From Rhipicephalus microplus (lineage: Eukaryota > Arthropoda > Arachnida > Ixodida > Ixodidae), in assembly GCF_043290135.1 (NCBI RefSeq), contig NC_134710.1, positions 461,691,376 through 461,755,375 of the forward strand: a DNA stretch of 64,000 bases, in the 5' to 3' direction. Made by a program: the position numbers and the translations under genes. Shown piece by piece: positions 40,705-52,123 of this stretch (position 1 is its first letter; each line of letters opens with the position of its first letter). The notes below the pieces were generated by a model. The model did not search any database. It was given only the letters and a program-made list of their open reading frames with translations, and was not told where the DNA came from.

Positions 40705-42000
40705 CTAATATATATGTTTGCAGCCCTTAATTTACTTGAATTGAATGTGCCAGATTTTTTCTTACTTGAGATCATCACTGTTCAGGATAGCTACACTACT
40801 ATCATGCAACAGGTAGATTGATTTTATGCACTAACATGGGAAATAATAAACTCTATCATGGTGTAAAATAATTACTGGTATTATACAAACATGGTATTTA
40901 TGTACTAAATAATATGTGCTCAGTAAAAGTACATGTTTGACATTCGTTGCACATATTTTATGCCATTATAGTTTTATTATTTCATTTATCCACACATATT
41001 TAGTGCACCTGGTTTTTGGCCATTTGCAGTCACATTAAATTTCACTATATTGTTGATCACAGTAATTCATCTAGATTTTGCTTTCCTTGTGCTGTATGGC
41101 CATACTAGCCTTTGCGTCATTGAACCCCACTACTAACAAAATCCAGTGAAATGCAATAGGTAGCCTTTGCATTCTAGCTTACGCAACAATCTGGCCTGCT
41201 TCTCAATGAATTCCTTCCAGCCTGCATGCTATTTATGCTCACCTTGTGTTTTCAAGATTATGGAAAAATTCTTGCTTCTTTCCATGTAATGCCTCTGAAA
41301 ACTGTATTCATGTTTCCATTGGAAAGAGGGACAGTGTTATACGATAGAATATTGCAGACAGTTGTATTTATTCGCTGACTTGAGTCTCGCATGTGTGTTT
41401 TTTTTTTTGAAATCCAACACTTCATTATTTAAAAAACTCGAGAAGGACTCCTCCCGAAATGTCCCACAATGTGCTAAAGAAACATTCCACACATTCAGTT
41501 TTCTGGCATCTACAGTTGATTTCCAGTATGTGTACAGTTGCAACATTTGTATTTATTATATTCTGCTCATATACAGTGTGCTAAAAACAGGAAACTGATA
41601 CTTTTTGCACTGGTTTAGTTCGCTGTGCGTATGTGTCTTTAGTATGTTATATGCTAGAGAAATGAAACATTTATTTTCATTTTTTTTCATATATAATGCC
41701 GAAAACTTCTCTTAAATATACAGTGCTGAAATATGTATTAACTTATGTAGTTAGTAAAAAAATGGTTACTCAATTGCAATATTAAAGATTGGCAGATCCC
41801 ACGAACTGTGTGAATCGCTGATATGCGAAGCACGAATGAGGAAGTTTGATATGTCACTTTAAAATCTGCACAAAAATACGAGCCAGAGGTAAACGATGCC
41901 GTACGTGACTTTTGTGCCCCAATTTTCACGTTTGGACGTGTGATTTACCTTCGTAATCTGTCCACGTCACCTGATAACGAAATTGGGATATGTGCAGCTA
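40705..42000. other. No gene recognised; possible intron of the minus-strand gene
   Basis: AT-rich, with no repeats or motifs that I can name. If the exon at 40534 is real, this is its upstream intron. Confidence 0.4.
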
Positions 42001-43385
42001 GCGAAACGACCACGAGCACGCTATGAGCGTAGCATGTAGTAATGTTTTACAAGACACGAATATCATGATTATCATGTTTGGACGTGTCACATACCATCGT
42101 CATTCATCGACGTCCCGTAATACCAAACATGTTACATGTGAAGCTAGTGAAACACCCATGAGCGCACGTAACGTTGACGCGCGCCCACGCTGGGCGCAGC
42201 AACGCTAAAAAAGCAAAACGCGAGCACTCTATATTGTCTGACACAAGGCGTGACCAGCGTCTGCCGGTGAGGCTCAGCCGTAACCGGCTTGAAATGCGAC
42301 ATGATGCATTTCACGCCGACAACGTTACCTTGACAGCACCGCGTCTGCTTAGCTTCGTGACGGCACGACCCCGGGCGCGCTCAAATGCACATGCGTCAAA
42401 GCAACGCACCGCGGCATGCGCCTGCGAGTATATGCCAAGCAGAGCGGCACCTGGCGTGGCATCGCCAGCGTGACGTAACAAAACGTGCGCGCTGGGTCAC
42501 GTCGAAGTGTTTTGGCCCCTTGAGTGTGGCACGTAGTCATGTTCTTACATGACACGCATCTCATGATTATCATGTTTGCACAAGTCACATACCTTCGTCA
42601 TCTATTCTCGTACTGCAATACCAAATTTGGTATAGGTGAAGCTGGCGAAATGGCCGCGAGCGCATCATGAGCTAGGCATGTAGTCATGTTGGTACATGAC
42701 ACGCATCTCATGATTATCATGTTTGCACCAGTATCATACCTTTGTCATTTATTTATGTACTGTAATACCAAATTTGGTATATGTGACGCTAGCGAAATGG
42801 CCGCGAGCGCATCATGAGTATGGCATGTAGTCATGCTGTTTGTAACATGACACGCATTTCACGATTATCATGTTTGAACCAGTCATATACCTTCTTCATC
42901 CATTCACTTCCCATAATACCAAACTTGGTGTATGTGAAGCTAGTGAAACGGCATGTAGTGATGTTGTTACATGACACGCATCTCATGATTATCTTGTTTG
43001 CATCATTCACATACCTTCGCCATCCATTCACGTCGCGTAACACCAAATTTGGGATATGTGAAGCCAGCGAAACGACTGCGATCGTACCATCTGTGTGGCG
43101 CGTAGTCATGAATCATGACTTACATGACATTTATGTCATGATTTCCACATTAGGGTCTGTCACTTGTGTTCCTCATGCAGTCATGTCATACCATGCCAAT
43201 TTTGCAACATGTCATGTGCATGAAACCACCACAAGAGGCGCAAGACCTTGAGATATAATTCATGATATACATATCATGATAGTCATGACTAGTCAATTAT
43301 GCTCGTCATACAGTCATGTTATGCCATACCAAATTTGGTATTGATACCATCAACGAAACGGCCAGGAGGGCTAAAAGTCATCGGC
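42001..43385. repeat. Satellite-like tandem repeat, period about 125-150 bp
   Basis: The unit includes CATGACACGCATCTCATGAT, TATCATGTTTGCACC, CATACCTTCGTCAT, AATACCAAATTTGGTATATG and GAAACGGCCGCGAGCGCATC. Copies start near 42050, 42548, 42695, 42846, 42971 and 43124, with a decayed one near 43260. The palindromes CATGATTATCATG and CCAAATTTGG recur in each. A GC-rich segment of about 310 bp (42165-42480) interrupts the first two units. There is no coding potential. Confidence 0.85.
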
Positions 43386-43389
43386 GGCT

Positions 43390-43390
<1 letters not shown>

Positions 43391-43488
<98 letters not shown>

Positions 43489-43516
43489 TAGATAGATAGA
43501 TAGATAGATAGATAGG

Positions 43517-43568
<52 letters not shown>
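43391..43568. repeat. (GACA)n then (GATA)n microsatellite
   Basis: GACA units run from 43391 to about 43488, then GATA units to 43568. It sits between the satellite and a short AAGTCGCCGAAGCTCAC end piece and is probably part of the same repeated element. The open frames through it (Tyr-Leu-Ser-Ile and Cys-Leu-Ser-Val repeats) are artefacts. Confidence 0.97.
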
Positions 43569-43569
<1 letters not shown>

Positions 43570-43610
43570 TCAAAGTCGCCGAAGCTCACTAAAATGCTTT
43601 GCATTTAAAA

Positions 43611-44807
43611 AGTGTTATTAAATTTCTAACCGTCAAGCTTGGGTGATGCAATTGGTAAAAGTATATTTAAGCTTACTGTGTTGTTTGTACTGGTCTTAAC
43701 AGCAGTTTTTGTGCTGTTTTAGATGTGTCCACTTTTTATATGGAGAAACGAAGATGTGGTATGCTTTGGATATTCTCAGAAATGCGTGCAACCAGCGTCT
43801 TCTTGCAAATCACACATCATTTCATGCTATCGTCGCAGCTCAATACGCTATCAAAACCAAATTGTAACGGCGATGTGATCATTTTGATAGATTTCTGCTA
43901 AGGATTGAATTGTTTAATACACGAGTGAAGTTAACTTGACTTTCAGTAGCGTTAGCGAACTCAAACTAGGAAGAGCGTTATTCAGTTTCGTGCAGTATGG
44001 GTGTCTCAGTCAGAGTAAAGAAATTGTCTGTCTTACAAAGCCCTGGTTCAAGTCAAGTATTGACTAACGCATGTCTCTACACATATGTATGCATATGAGA
44101 AACAGCTTGGTAAGTGATTAACTGCCATGCTTGTTGGTGGCACCTCGATTTTGCACTGCAATAAATAAATATTAATATTAGAAGCATACAGCAGCAGTCT
44201 GGTGTTGTCATTTTCTCTGTAAAGGTTTTGAATATGTCTCTGTGTACTACTCTAGAGAATCTTAAAATAATGTGAACAAGCTTTATTTTTTTTACTGTGC
44301 GACTTAGTCCCTGAAATTCGCCCGAATGTCCTACTATTCACTTCCATCTCCTAACTTTGTACCATTCTCAATTCATTATTTGATTTTGCCAATTATTAGC
44401 TTCCCTCTGTGGTGGTGCCTATAAATACTTGGTGCATCTAAGTTAATGAATTTTTTCATAATATATCCACGGTAGCATGTTAGCTTATCTGGCTTTTTCA
44501 GTGTCTAAAAATTTGTTGCGATTGTCTTGATTCAGTGTAGTTAGTTATGCATTGTGATGAGGTGAAATATCAGCATGTGTGTGTGGTTATGTGAGTGTCT
44601 GAAACAGTATGTGTTGATTATGCCACTTTGAATCTTATAGTATCATTATGCTTTTATTCATAAAAATATGGAAAACTTAATGGGCAATGTATCAACAGTG
44701 CTAGTACACATACTACATGGTGCTAGTACACTAAGCAGTCCACTTAAATGCGCTATCAACATGACCGCCAAAAACTGTAATGCCTTATTATTCCTTGCTT
44801 ATGCTAA
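43611..44807. other. No gene recognised
   Basis: AT-rich. An AATAAATAAATAT run at 44160 and a short TTTTTAC tract are the only simple features. No reading frame is supportable. Confidence 0.45.
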
Positions 44808-45191
44808 TGTCACGGGGTCGCGACGTGGACAAGGGCAGCAGACTACAGGTAAAACAATAAACAATTTATTTTGGCTGAACTTGTGGCTACGTAAAATTAA
44901 AGTCGGATTGCAAGAAGACATCGGCACTGATAGCAGCAAACAGAACGTCGGCCGTCGATCAACTGGCAAGCAGCGAAGACCGTCGGCGTTTATGCACTTG
45001 CAATGGAATGTTCTAGCATTATCGCTAGTGGTGCCCTAGGTTCCAGCATAATATGTAATGCTCATGAAGTGGCCATAATTTTAACAAAACGATCTACTAC
45101 GGCCTCGAGGCTTTTCGAACATCGTAGGCACGGTTTGCGCTGAACGTAGTGTAATGGGGTGATAACAAAACTTGAGGTAAGGAACATGGCA
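44808..45191 (-). repeat. Solo LTR related to gypsy-3
   Basis: Starts TGTCACGGGGTCGCGACGTGG and ends GGAACATGGCA, parallel to the gypsy-3 LTRs throughout (TTTATTTTGGCTGAAC, CGATCAACTGGCAAGC, GAATGTTCTAGCATTATCGC). It is more diverged, with several indels, and no coding part touches it. A solo LTR is left when the two ends of an element recombine. No clear target duplication is visible. Confidence 0.85.
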
Positions 45192-45468
45192 ATATTTTAC
45201 CTTTTCGTAAATTTTCCTATATCAACTTCTTTCACTTGTATTTTGTTCGCCATGTTTCATGTGTTGAATAATGAACTTATTAGCTGTGCAGCATTTAACC
45301 AGAAAAAAAAAGAAACGGAAGTACGCAAAATACTTCAATGTGGTGGTGCCTAATATATCAATGTCATAATAAAAATTTTGCTCTTTAGCGTAATTGCATC
45401 TAAATGAGGCCTGTGTGCATTCGCAGAACATTTCGCATGCGTTAACCTTTTCTGTGACATGTACATAT
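45192..45468. other. Short unassigned spacer
   Basis: AT-rich DNA between the solo LTR and gypsy-3. Nothing is recognised in it. Confidence 0.5.
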
Positions 45469-45875
45469 TGTCACGGTGTCGTGACGTAGCCGAAGACAGG
45501 AGACTTCGTGTTGGTATTTAACTGTTTATTTGGGCGTACCTGTGCCCGGTAAACGGAAAGTCTAATTACAGCAGCAGTCTTGCACAGATAGCAGTCTCGG
45601 ACTGATAGCGGCAAACGGAGCGTCGGCCTTCGATCAACAACTGACAAGCGGTGAAGCGCGTCGGCATTTATACTCTTGCCGTCGAATGTTCTAGCGTTAT
45701 CGCTGGCGGTGGCGTAGGTTCCAGAACAATCTGTGCCGTTCGCACAGTGGGCGTAATCTTATCGAAATGATCTACTACAGTCCGGAACCTTCTGGAAAAC
45801 TGCAGGCGCGGTTTGCGCTGAGAATCGCGTGGTGTTTTGGGACGATAACAAAAACTTGAGAAATAGAACGTGGCA
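45469..45875 (-). repeat. gypsy-3 3' LTR
   Basis: On the plus strand it begins TGTCACGGTGTCG and ends AACGTGGCA. It is the same length as the 51025 copy. Confidence 0.95.
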
Positions 45876-45990
45876 TTGCCCCCTCTGAAAAAAAGGCATC
45901 GCCCTGATGCTTTTAACTAAAGATGAAGGTACAACAATAATGCAAGAAAGTAGAATGAATAAATAATACAAAAAACAATGTTTCAGTTTG

Positions 45991-46606
45991 TTAACGCGCA
46001 TGAAACGGCTTGAGGCGCGCGACATGGATGACTTCAGGTCGCGATCGGCGTCGTTGAGAGTTCGTGATGCCGTCGGGGACAACCTCGTAATCAAGTGGGC
46101 CGAGACGTCGAACCACCCTGTATGGTCCGAAGTACCGTCGCAGAAGCTTTTCGCTTAGTCCACGTCGGCGTATCGGCGTCCACACCCAAACACGTTCACC
46201 AGGCTGGTATTCCACGAAGCGTCGTCGAAGGTTGTAACGGTGGCTGTCGGTCGTCTGTTCATTCTTGACACGGAGACGCGCAAGTTGTCGGGCTTCTTCG
46301 GCGCGTTGAAGGTACTCGCTCACATCTGAGGTTTTCTTCGTCGGTGACGTTGGGTAACATGGCATCGAGCGTCGTTGCCGGGCTCCTTCCGTAGACCAAT
46401 TTGTATGGAGATATCTGCGTCGTCTCCTGCACCGCCGTGTTGTATGCGAAGGTCACATACGGAAGAATGGCGTCCCACGTCTTGTGTTCGACATTGACGT
46501 ACATTGACAGCAAGTCGGCGATCGTCTTGTTAAGCCCCTCGGTGAGGCCGTTGGTCTGTGGGTGGTACGCTGTCATCCGGCGGTGGTTTGTTTGGCTGTA
46601 TGCCAA
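45991..46606 (-). pseudogene. pol: gypsy-3 integrase core end and C-terminus, frameshifted
   Basis: Frame 46606-46259 has [20 protein letters not shown] with the catalytic Glu kept (the usual Arg after it is Gly), then YVTFAYNTAVQETTQISPYK and LVYGRSPATT. A shift near 46330 moves to frame 46365-45991, with YQPGERVWVWTPIRRRGLSE, LLRRYFGPYRVVRRLGPLDY and VIHVARLKPFHAR, the C-terminal module. Together they end the pol gene. Confidence 0.9.
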
Positions 46607-46744
46607 GATCGCTTGAGTTAAGTCGGCAGTGAATGCCGTTCCTCTGTCGGTGATAAGGACCTCCGGGGCACCGTGACGTAGGACAATATTTTCGACAAAG
46701 AACTTAGCTACCTCGGATGCACTGCCTTTTGGCAGGGCTTTTGT

Positions 46745-47584
46745 CTAGGCATAGCGGGTGAGGTAATCGGTAGCTACCACGATCCACTTGTTTCCGAAAG
46801 CCGACGTCAAGAACGGCCCCAGTAGGTCCATACCAATCTGCTGGAAAGGTCGGCAAGGTGGATCAATTGGCTGCAGAATTCCCGCTGGCCTTGTCGGCGG
46901 TGTCTTGCGTTGCTGACAGTCCCGGCATGTCCTCACATAACGGGTGACGTTGGTGGTAAGACGTGGCCAGTAGTACCTTTCTTGTATCGTCGCGAGCGTG
47001 CGAGAAACACCGAGGTGCCCTGCCGTTGGATCGTCGTGCAGGGCCTGCAGGAATTCTGGTCGCAGAGCTGAAAGCACCACAAGGAGGTACTTAGCTCGAA
47101 GCGGTGAAAAGTTTTTCTTTTGTAGAAGGCGGTTTCGTAGAAAGAACGACGCAAGTGCGCGCTTGAATACCTTCGGGACTTCGGCGGTCCTGCCTTCGAG
47201 GTATTCTATTAGGACCTTAAGTTCCGGGTCGGCCCGCTGTCGTTCAGCGAAGTCGTTGGTAGTTATCGTTCCCAAGAAGTAGTCGTCATCCGGGTCGTCG
47301 GGTAGCGGTTGGTCGACAGGCGCACGAGAGAGACAGTCGGCGTCGGAGTATTTTTTGCCGGACTTGTAAATGTCAGCAATGTCATATTCTTGAAGTCTCA
47401 GGCTCCATCGTGCGAGGCGACCTGAAGGGTCCTTCAAGGTGGCTAGCCAACACAAGGCATGGTGGTCGCTCACAACTTTGAAGGGCCTGCCGTAGAGGTA
47501 GGGGCGAAATTTCGACGTAGCCCAGATGATGGCGAGGCACTCCTTTTCTGTTGTGGAATAATTTGCTTCTGCTTTGGATAGCGA
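46745..47584 (-). pseudogene. pol: gypsy-3 RNase H end and integrase N-terminal half
   Basis: [38 protein letters not shown], then the zinc domain HDDPTAGHLGVSRTLATI with CRDCQQRKTPP, and the core start GMDLLGPFLTSAFGNKWIVV with the first Asp. The frame ends after ATDYLTRYA at a TAG (46745-46747). The part between it and 46606 (second Asp) is readable in the same frame. Confidence 0.9.
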
Positions 47585-48475
47585 TCAGCTGGCGTAACTA
47601 ATAACCCTTTCAAGTCCGTCAGCCCTCTGTACAAGAAGGGCGCCAAGACCTACGCTGCTTGCGTCAGTATGTATTTCTGTCTCGGCGAATTCGTCGAAAT
47701 GGGCAAGTAACGGAGGCGTCTGGAGGCGATGTTGAAGCTCCTGGAAAGCGTGTTCCTGTGGCATTTCCCACTGGAACTCCACGTCAGCCTTGTTAAGGTT
47801 AGGGAGAGGACCGGCGATGTGGGCGAAGTTTTTCACGAACCGCCTATAATAGGCACACAGGCCCAGAAATCGGCGCACGGCCTTCTTGTCAGTGGGCGGC
47901 GGGAAGTCGGCGATGGCAGCTGTTTTCCGTGGATCGGGACGAACTCCAGACTTGCTGATAACGTGCCCCAGAAACAAGAGCTCCTCATACGCAAATATGC
48001 ACTTTTCTGGCTTCAGTGTGAGCCCGGACGTCTTGATGGCTTGAAGTACAGCTTCAAGGCGCCGAAGATGCTCGTCGAAACTCGAGGAAAACACGACGAC
48101 GTCGTCCAAGTACACAAGGCAAATCTGCCACTTCAATCCTGCCAGTACTGTATCCATAACGCGTTGAAAAGTTGCACGCACCGAGCAAAGGCTGAAGGGC
48201 ATCACCCTAAACTCGACGAAGCCGTCAGGTGTTATAAACGCCGTCTTCTCTCGGTCTCTTTCGTCGACTTCGATTTGCCAATAGCCAGTCTTGATGTCCA
48301 TTGACGAAAAGTACTTGGCGTTATGGAGCCGATCAAGTGCGTCGTCTATTCGTGGGAGAGGATACACGTCCTTTTTTGTGATTCTGTTCAAGCGGCAATA
48401 ATCGACGCAGAACCGTAGGGTCCCATTCTTTTTCTTCACTAACACCACGGGCGATGCCCGTGGACTCTTGGACGG
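47585..48475 (-). pseudogene. pol: gypsy-3 reverse transcriptase and RNase H start
   Basis: A 287-codon open frame: [92 protein letters not shown] (YLDD intact), LGHVISKSGVRPDPRKTAAI, RRFLGLCAYYRRFVKNF and ETEIHTDASSVGLGALLVQ. It is the longest undamaged reverse transcriptase among the Ty3 copies here. The usual LPFGLC-APATF is changed to MPFSLC-SVRATF. It ends at a stop at 47585 within RNase H. Confidence 0.93.
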
Positions 48476-49612
48476 CTAGATAATGTCATCCCGCAGCATT
48501 TCATCAACTTGTCTCTTCATGGCCTCACGTTCTCGCGTCGAAACCCTGTATGGACTCTGACGTAGTGGTCTGGCATTTTCTACGGTTATGATGCGATGTT
48601 TTGTGATTGGGGTCTGCCGAAATTTCGATGACGACGAAACGCAATCTTCGTTATGAAGGAGCAGGGCCTTGAGCTGTTCTCGCTTATCGTTCGGAAGTCT
48701 GGGATTGACATCGAAAGCTATGGGAGGGGCTTGGTTCTTCTGAGCAGGTTCCGCAGAATTGGCGAGGGCGAAAGCACTGGTGGCTTCGACAATTTCTTCG
48801 ATGTATGCGACCGTGTTTCCTTTGTTCACATGTTGTTACTCATTGCTGAAATTCGTGAGCATAACCGTTGCTTTGCCTCCCCGCAGCTCTGCAATTCCTC
48901 TTGCGACGCAAATATTTCGGGTGACCAACAGATGCTGACTGCCTTCAACGACGCCTTCCTAGTCAGGTGATTTAGGAGCGCCGACTGAAATAATGACGCT
49001 TGAGCGAGGCGGAATGATGACTTGTTCTTCCAGCACATTCAAGGCATGGTGTCCTGACGGCGTGCGTGGCGGTAGTGCTTCTTCTGTGGATAACGTTATC
49101 GACTTTGTTTTTAGGTTGATGACAGCACCATGGAGGCATAAGAGGTCCATGCCAAGGATGACATCTCTCGATCAATGCTGTAGGACTACGAAGTCTGTAG
49201 GATAAATACGGCCGTTAATGGAGACTCTCGCTGTGCAGATTCCTGCAGGCGTTACGAGATGACCTCCGGCTGTGCGGATTTCAGGGCCTTTCCAAGCTGT
49301 CCTAACTTTATTTAACTTCGCGGCGAAACACCCACTGATGACAGAATAGTCGGCTCCAGTATCGACGAGAGCAGTCACACTGTGGCCGTCGATAAGAACG
49401 TCGAGGTCGCTAGTTCGCCGTCTGGCATTACACCTAGGGCGTGGCGTCGGGTCACGGCTGCGTCGGCTTGTTCTGCTGCTTCCATGTTGCGTCGTCCGGC
49501 CACTTTCGGTAAGTGAGCTTTTGCCGTCAGAGCTTAGCCTGGTTGGCATTCTGTTCGGAAAGCTCCCTCGCGGCGTCGTCATCGTCGGAGGATCTTCGGT
49601 AGTTCGTCGCAC
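48476..49612 (-). pseudogene. pol: gypsy-3 protease and linker, in-frame stops
   Basis: The protease (49612-49172) carries ALVDTGADYSVIS with intact DTG, then RTAGGHLVTPAGICTARVSI. A stop at 49172 and others near 48959 and 48826 divide the second half (LLCLHGAVINLKTKSITLST) and the linker (KRQVDEMLRDDII). All are in the frame of the reverse transcriptase. A stop at 48476 precedes it. Confidence 0.87.
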
Positions 49613-49641
49613 AGCAACCGCACCTCCATCGGTTGCTGCCT

Positions 49642-51000
49642 TTAGTTTCCCGGATACGGGCTAGGAGACTGGCCCCGCGTTGGGTCAGAGTACTGCTGGG
49701 GGTGCGATGACATGCGGCGGCTGGGCGACGGCGAACGGGAAGGACTTCGTGGTGTCCATTGAGTTCCTGCCAGGTAGTCGGCAATGTCACGTGGTCGATC
49801 TCCTGGCTGCGGACGAGGTGGATTGACGGCAAAGCCACGCAGTCCCATTTGTCGGTACTGGCAACGGCGGTATGTGTGCCCGGCCTCCCCGCAGTGGTAG
49901 CAGAGCGGGCGGCTGTCAGGTGCACGCCAAACGACCGTTTTCCCCGGCGCACTGCGCTGGCCCGCTGGGGAACGGTAGGACGTCGGTGAGGGTGGTGGCG
50001 GCGGTGGCGTCTGGCGACGGAAGTGCGACGGGGCGGCGTTTTGGCGTGGACGGGGAGGAGCGTTGGCGCACTGCAGCGGCGTAGCTCATAGTTTCTGGCT
50101 CGGGCAGCGGTGTTTTGGGAATTCAAAGCGATTGCCGGACTTCTCGCACAATGTCCGCGATCGAATCCACTTGAGGCTGCGCCGAAGGCAACAGTTTGCG
50201 CAGCTCTTCCCGCACGATCGCTCGGTCGTTTCACGCAGGTCTTCGGAGTCACTGGCTTGAGCAGCAGCGCATTCTGGAGTCAGGTGACGATTATACTGTC
50301 TGGTGCGCATGTCCAGGGTTTTTTCAATGGTGGTCGCCTCGGATACAAATTCTTGGACGGTGTTCGGTGGATTCCTCATTAGTCCCGCGAAGAGCTCCTG
50401 TTTGACCCCTCGCATGAGGAAACGAACTTTCTTCTCATCGGGCGTGTCTGGGTCAGCGTGACGGAATAGGCGGGTCATCTTCTCTTTGAAAATTCCAACC
50501 TTTTCATTTGGTAGCTGAACCCGGGTCTCAAGTAGAGCAGCGGCCCTCTCTTTGCGAGCGACGATCGCGAACGTTTGCAGAAATGCGCCGCAAAAGACAT
50601 CCCATGTTCGGAGCGTGGACTCCCGATTCTCTAGCCAGGTCCTTGCGGTGTCTTCCAGGTAGAAGTACACACGACGGAGCTTTTCTTCGTTGTCCCAGTG
50701 GTTGAGGGCGGCCACACGGTCGTATGTTTCTAGCCAGGTTTCCGGGTCTTCAAACGATGACCCATGGAACGTTGGTGGTTCACTGGGTTGATGAATGACG
50801 ATCGCGGGCTGGGACGCTCCGGTTTTCAATGTCGCTGCCGTCGAGGTCATGGCCTTGGTCTTCCGGGCCTTGTCTTGTAGAAGACCGTACTCCGGTGGGA
50901 GACCTTGCTGTCGGCGGCTTGTTCGCTGCTCTTGGTTGGCGTCGGTGTCTTCTCCGCGACGTGGGCTGGGTTCACGGCTTGACGGAGGCGTCCGATACAT
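49642..51000 (-). pseudogene. gag: gypsy-3 gag
   Basis: The first Met after the LTR is at 51000 (MYRTPPSSREPSPRR). The capsid-like core has PPTFHGSSFEDPETWLETYD, EKLRRVYFYLEDTARTWLEN and KVGIFKEKMTRLFRHAD. A stop at 50086-50088 and possible paired frameshifts interrupt the Pro-rich middle, where another phase reads MSYAAAVRQRSS. The knuckle CYHCGEAGHTYRRC is complete in the original frame near 49890. A PSRSPSPSRR tail ends at 49642. It overlaps the start of the protease frame. Confidence 0.88.
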
Positions 51001-51024
51001 GGAAGAAACAGCACCTCCACCAGA

Positions 51025-51431
51025 TGTCACGGTGTCGTGACGTGGACGAAGAGAGGAGACTTCGTGTTGGTATTTAACTGTTTATTTGGGCGTACCTGTG
51101 CCCGGTAAACGGAAAGTCCAATTACAGCAGCAGTCTTGCACAAATAGCAGTCTCGGACTGATAGCGGCGAACGGAGCGTCGGCCTTCGATCAACAACTGA
51201 CAAGCGGTGAAGCGCGTCGGCATTTATACTCTTGCCGTCGAATGTTCTAGCGTTATCGCTGGCGGTGGCGTAGGTTCCAGAACAATCTGTACCGTTCGCA
51301 CAGTGGGCGTGATCTTATCGAAATGATCTACTACAGTCCGGAACCTTCTCGAAAACTGCAGGCGTGGTTTGCGCTGAGAATCGTGTGGCGTTTTGTGACG
51401 ATAACAAAAACTTGGGAAATGGAACGTGGCA
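51025..51431 (-). repeat. gypsy-3 5' LTR and primer site
   Basis: Same 407-bp unit as 45469-45875. On the minus strand the LTR ends GTGACA, and the primer-like TGGTGGAGGTGCTG follows two bases on. Confidence 0.95.
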
Positions 51432-51844
51432 ATGTGCTACAGACTTTTCTATCTCCAGGAAAAACTTTCTTCAACATCATCCACTTTAAAAGGCGAAATG
51501 CTAAGTCACTCATATCTTACCTAAGCCTTTTTATATTGTGGAAATTTTTTACCGTGTTTTCAAAGGGCGAGATTAGTGTTACATTGGTGTTGATTTCCAT
51601 AAAAATTTTAATGATAGCTTCTGAATTTTTCTTTGCTCCAGACCTGTCTCTTTGTCCTGTTTCCAAAGTGGTGACTTTAGCTTCCAGTCATCACGTGTTG
51701 TTGAAAATATGCGATTAATTTAAACGATAAATGCATAGAAAAATCTGCTGCCCAGTTACCCCCTCAACACTCAGCGCCATTCTAGATATTGGTGCATGGA
51801 AATGTTTCGCTTCATATCGTGTACCCTTTTGAAAAAGTTTGCAT
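51432..51844. other. Spacer without a recognised gene
   Basis: AT-rich DNA between gypsy-3 and gypsy-4. Nothing supportable. Confidence 0.5.
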
Positions 51845-52023
51845 TGTGAAGAAGAAAATGCATCGTTGGCAATCAACATCGCCACCGCTCGGGTACTGGG
51901 TGCTGTGCTTCTCTCGCTCGGCTCGTGCTGATCATCGCCGGCGTCTGCTTGACCGTTGCGCTTTCCTGGTCGTGTTTCATCGTAGGACCACCGTCGCAAC
52001 AGTCGCCAATAAACCCCTTTTCA
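51845..52023 (+). repeat. gypsy-4 5' LTR and primer site
   Basis: TGTGAAGAAGAAAATGC..CCCCTTTTCA with AATAAA near 52009. TGGTGGAGGGTGCTG begins at 52026, two bases after the LTR. Confidence 0.93.
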
Positions 52024-52123
52024 ATTGGTGGAGGGTGCTGACATTCCCCGTCGCCTGAACCTGGGTGCTGCCATTCGCCGTCGCCTAAACCTGGAGCTGC
52101 GCAACTGAACGCTACCTCCCATC

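Larger units (their letters stand above)
45469..51431 (-). mobile_element. gypsy-3: near-complete Ty3/gypsy element, minus strand
   Basis: Two LTRs of 407 bp (45469-45875 and 51025-51431) differ at about 15 positions by eye, so the copy is comparatively young. Reading from 51024 down: primer site TGGTGGAGGTGCTG, gag, protease, reverse transcriptase, RNase H, integrase, and a polypurine tract (TTCAGAGGGGGCAA on the minus strand) before the 3' LTR. Total length is 5.96 kb. Pol is in one frame except near its end, broken mainly by stops. The flanks ATAT (left) and ATGT (right) are at best an imperfect target duplication. Confidence 0.95.

Noticed and set aside
40564..40821. 85-codon plus-strand frame over the minus-strand exon
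   Set aside because: Hydrophobic, no motif or signals; the minus strand explains the sequence better.
43388..43604. Open frames of Tyr-Leu-Ser-Ile and Cys-Leu-Ser-Val repeats
   Set aside because: Pure translation of the GATA and GACA microsatellite.
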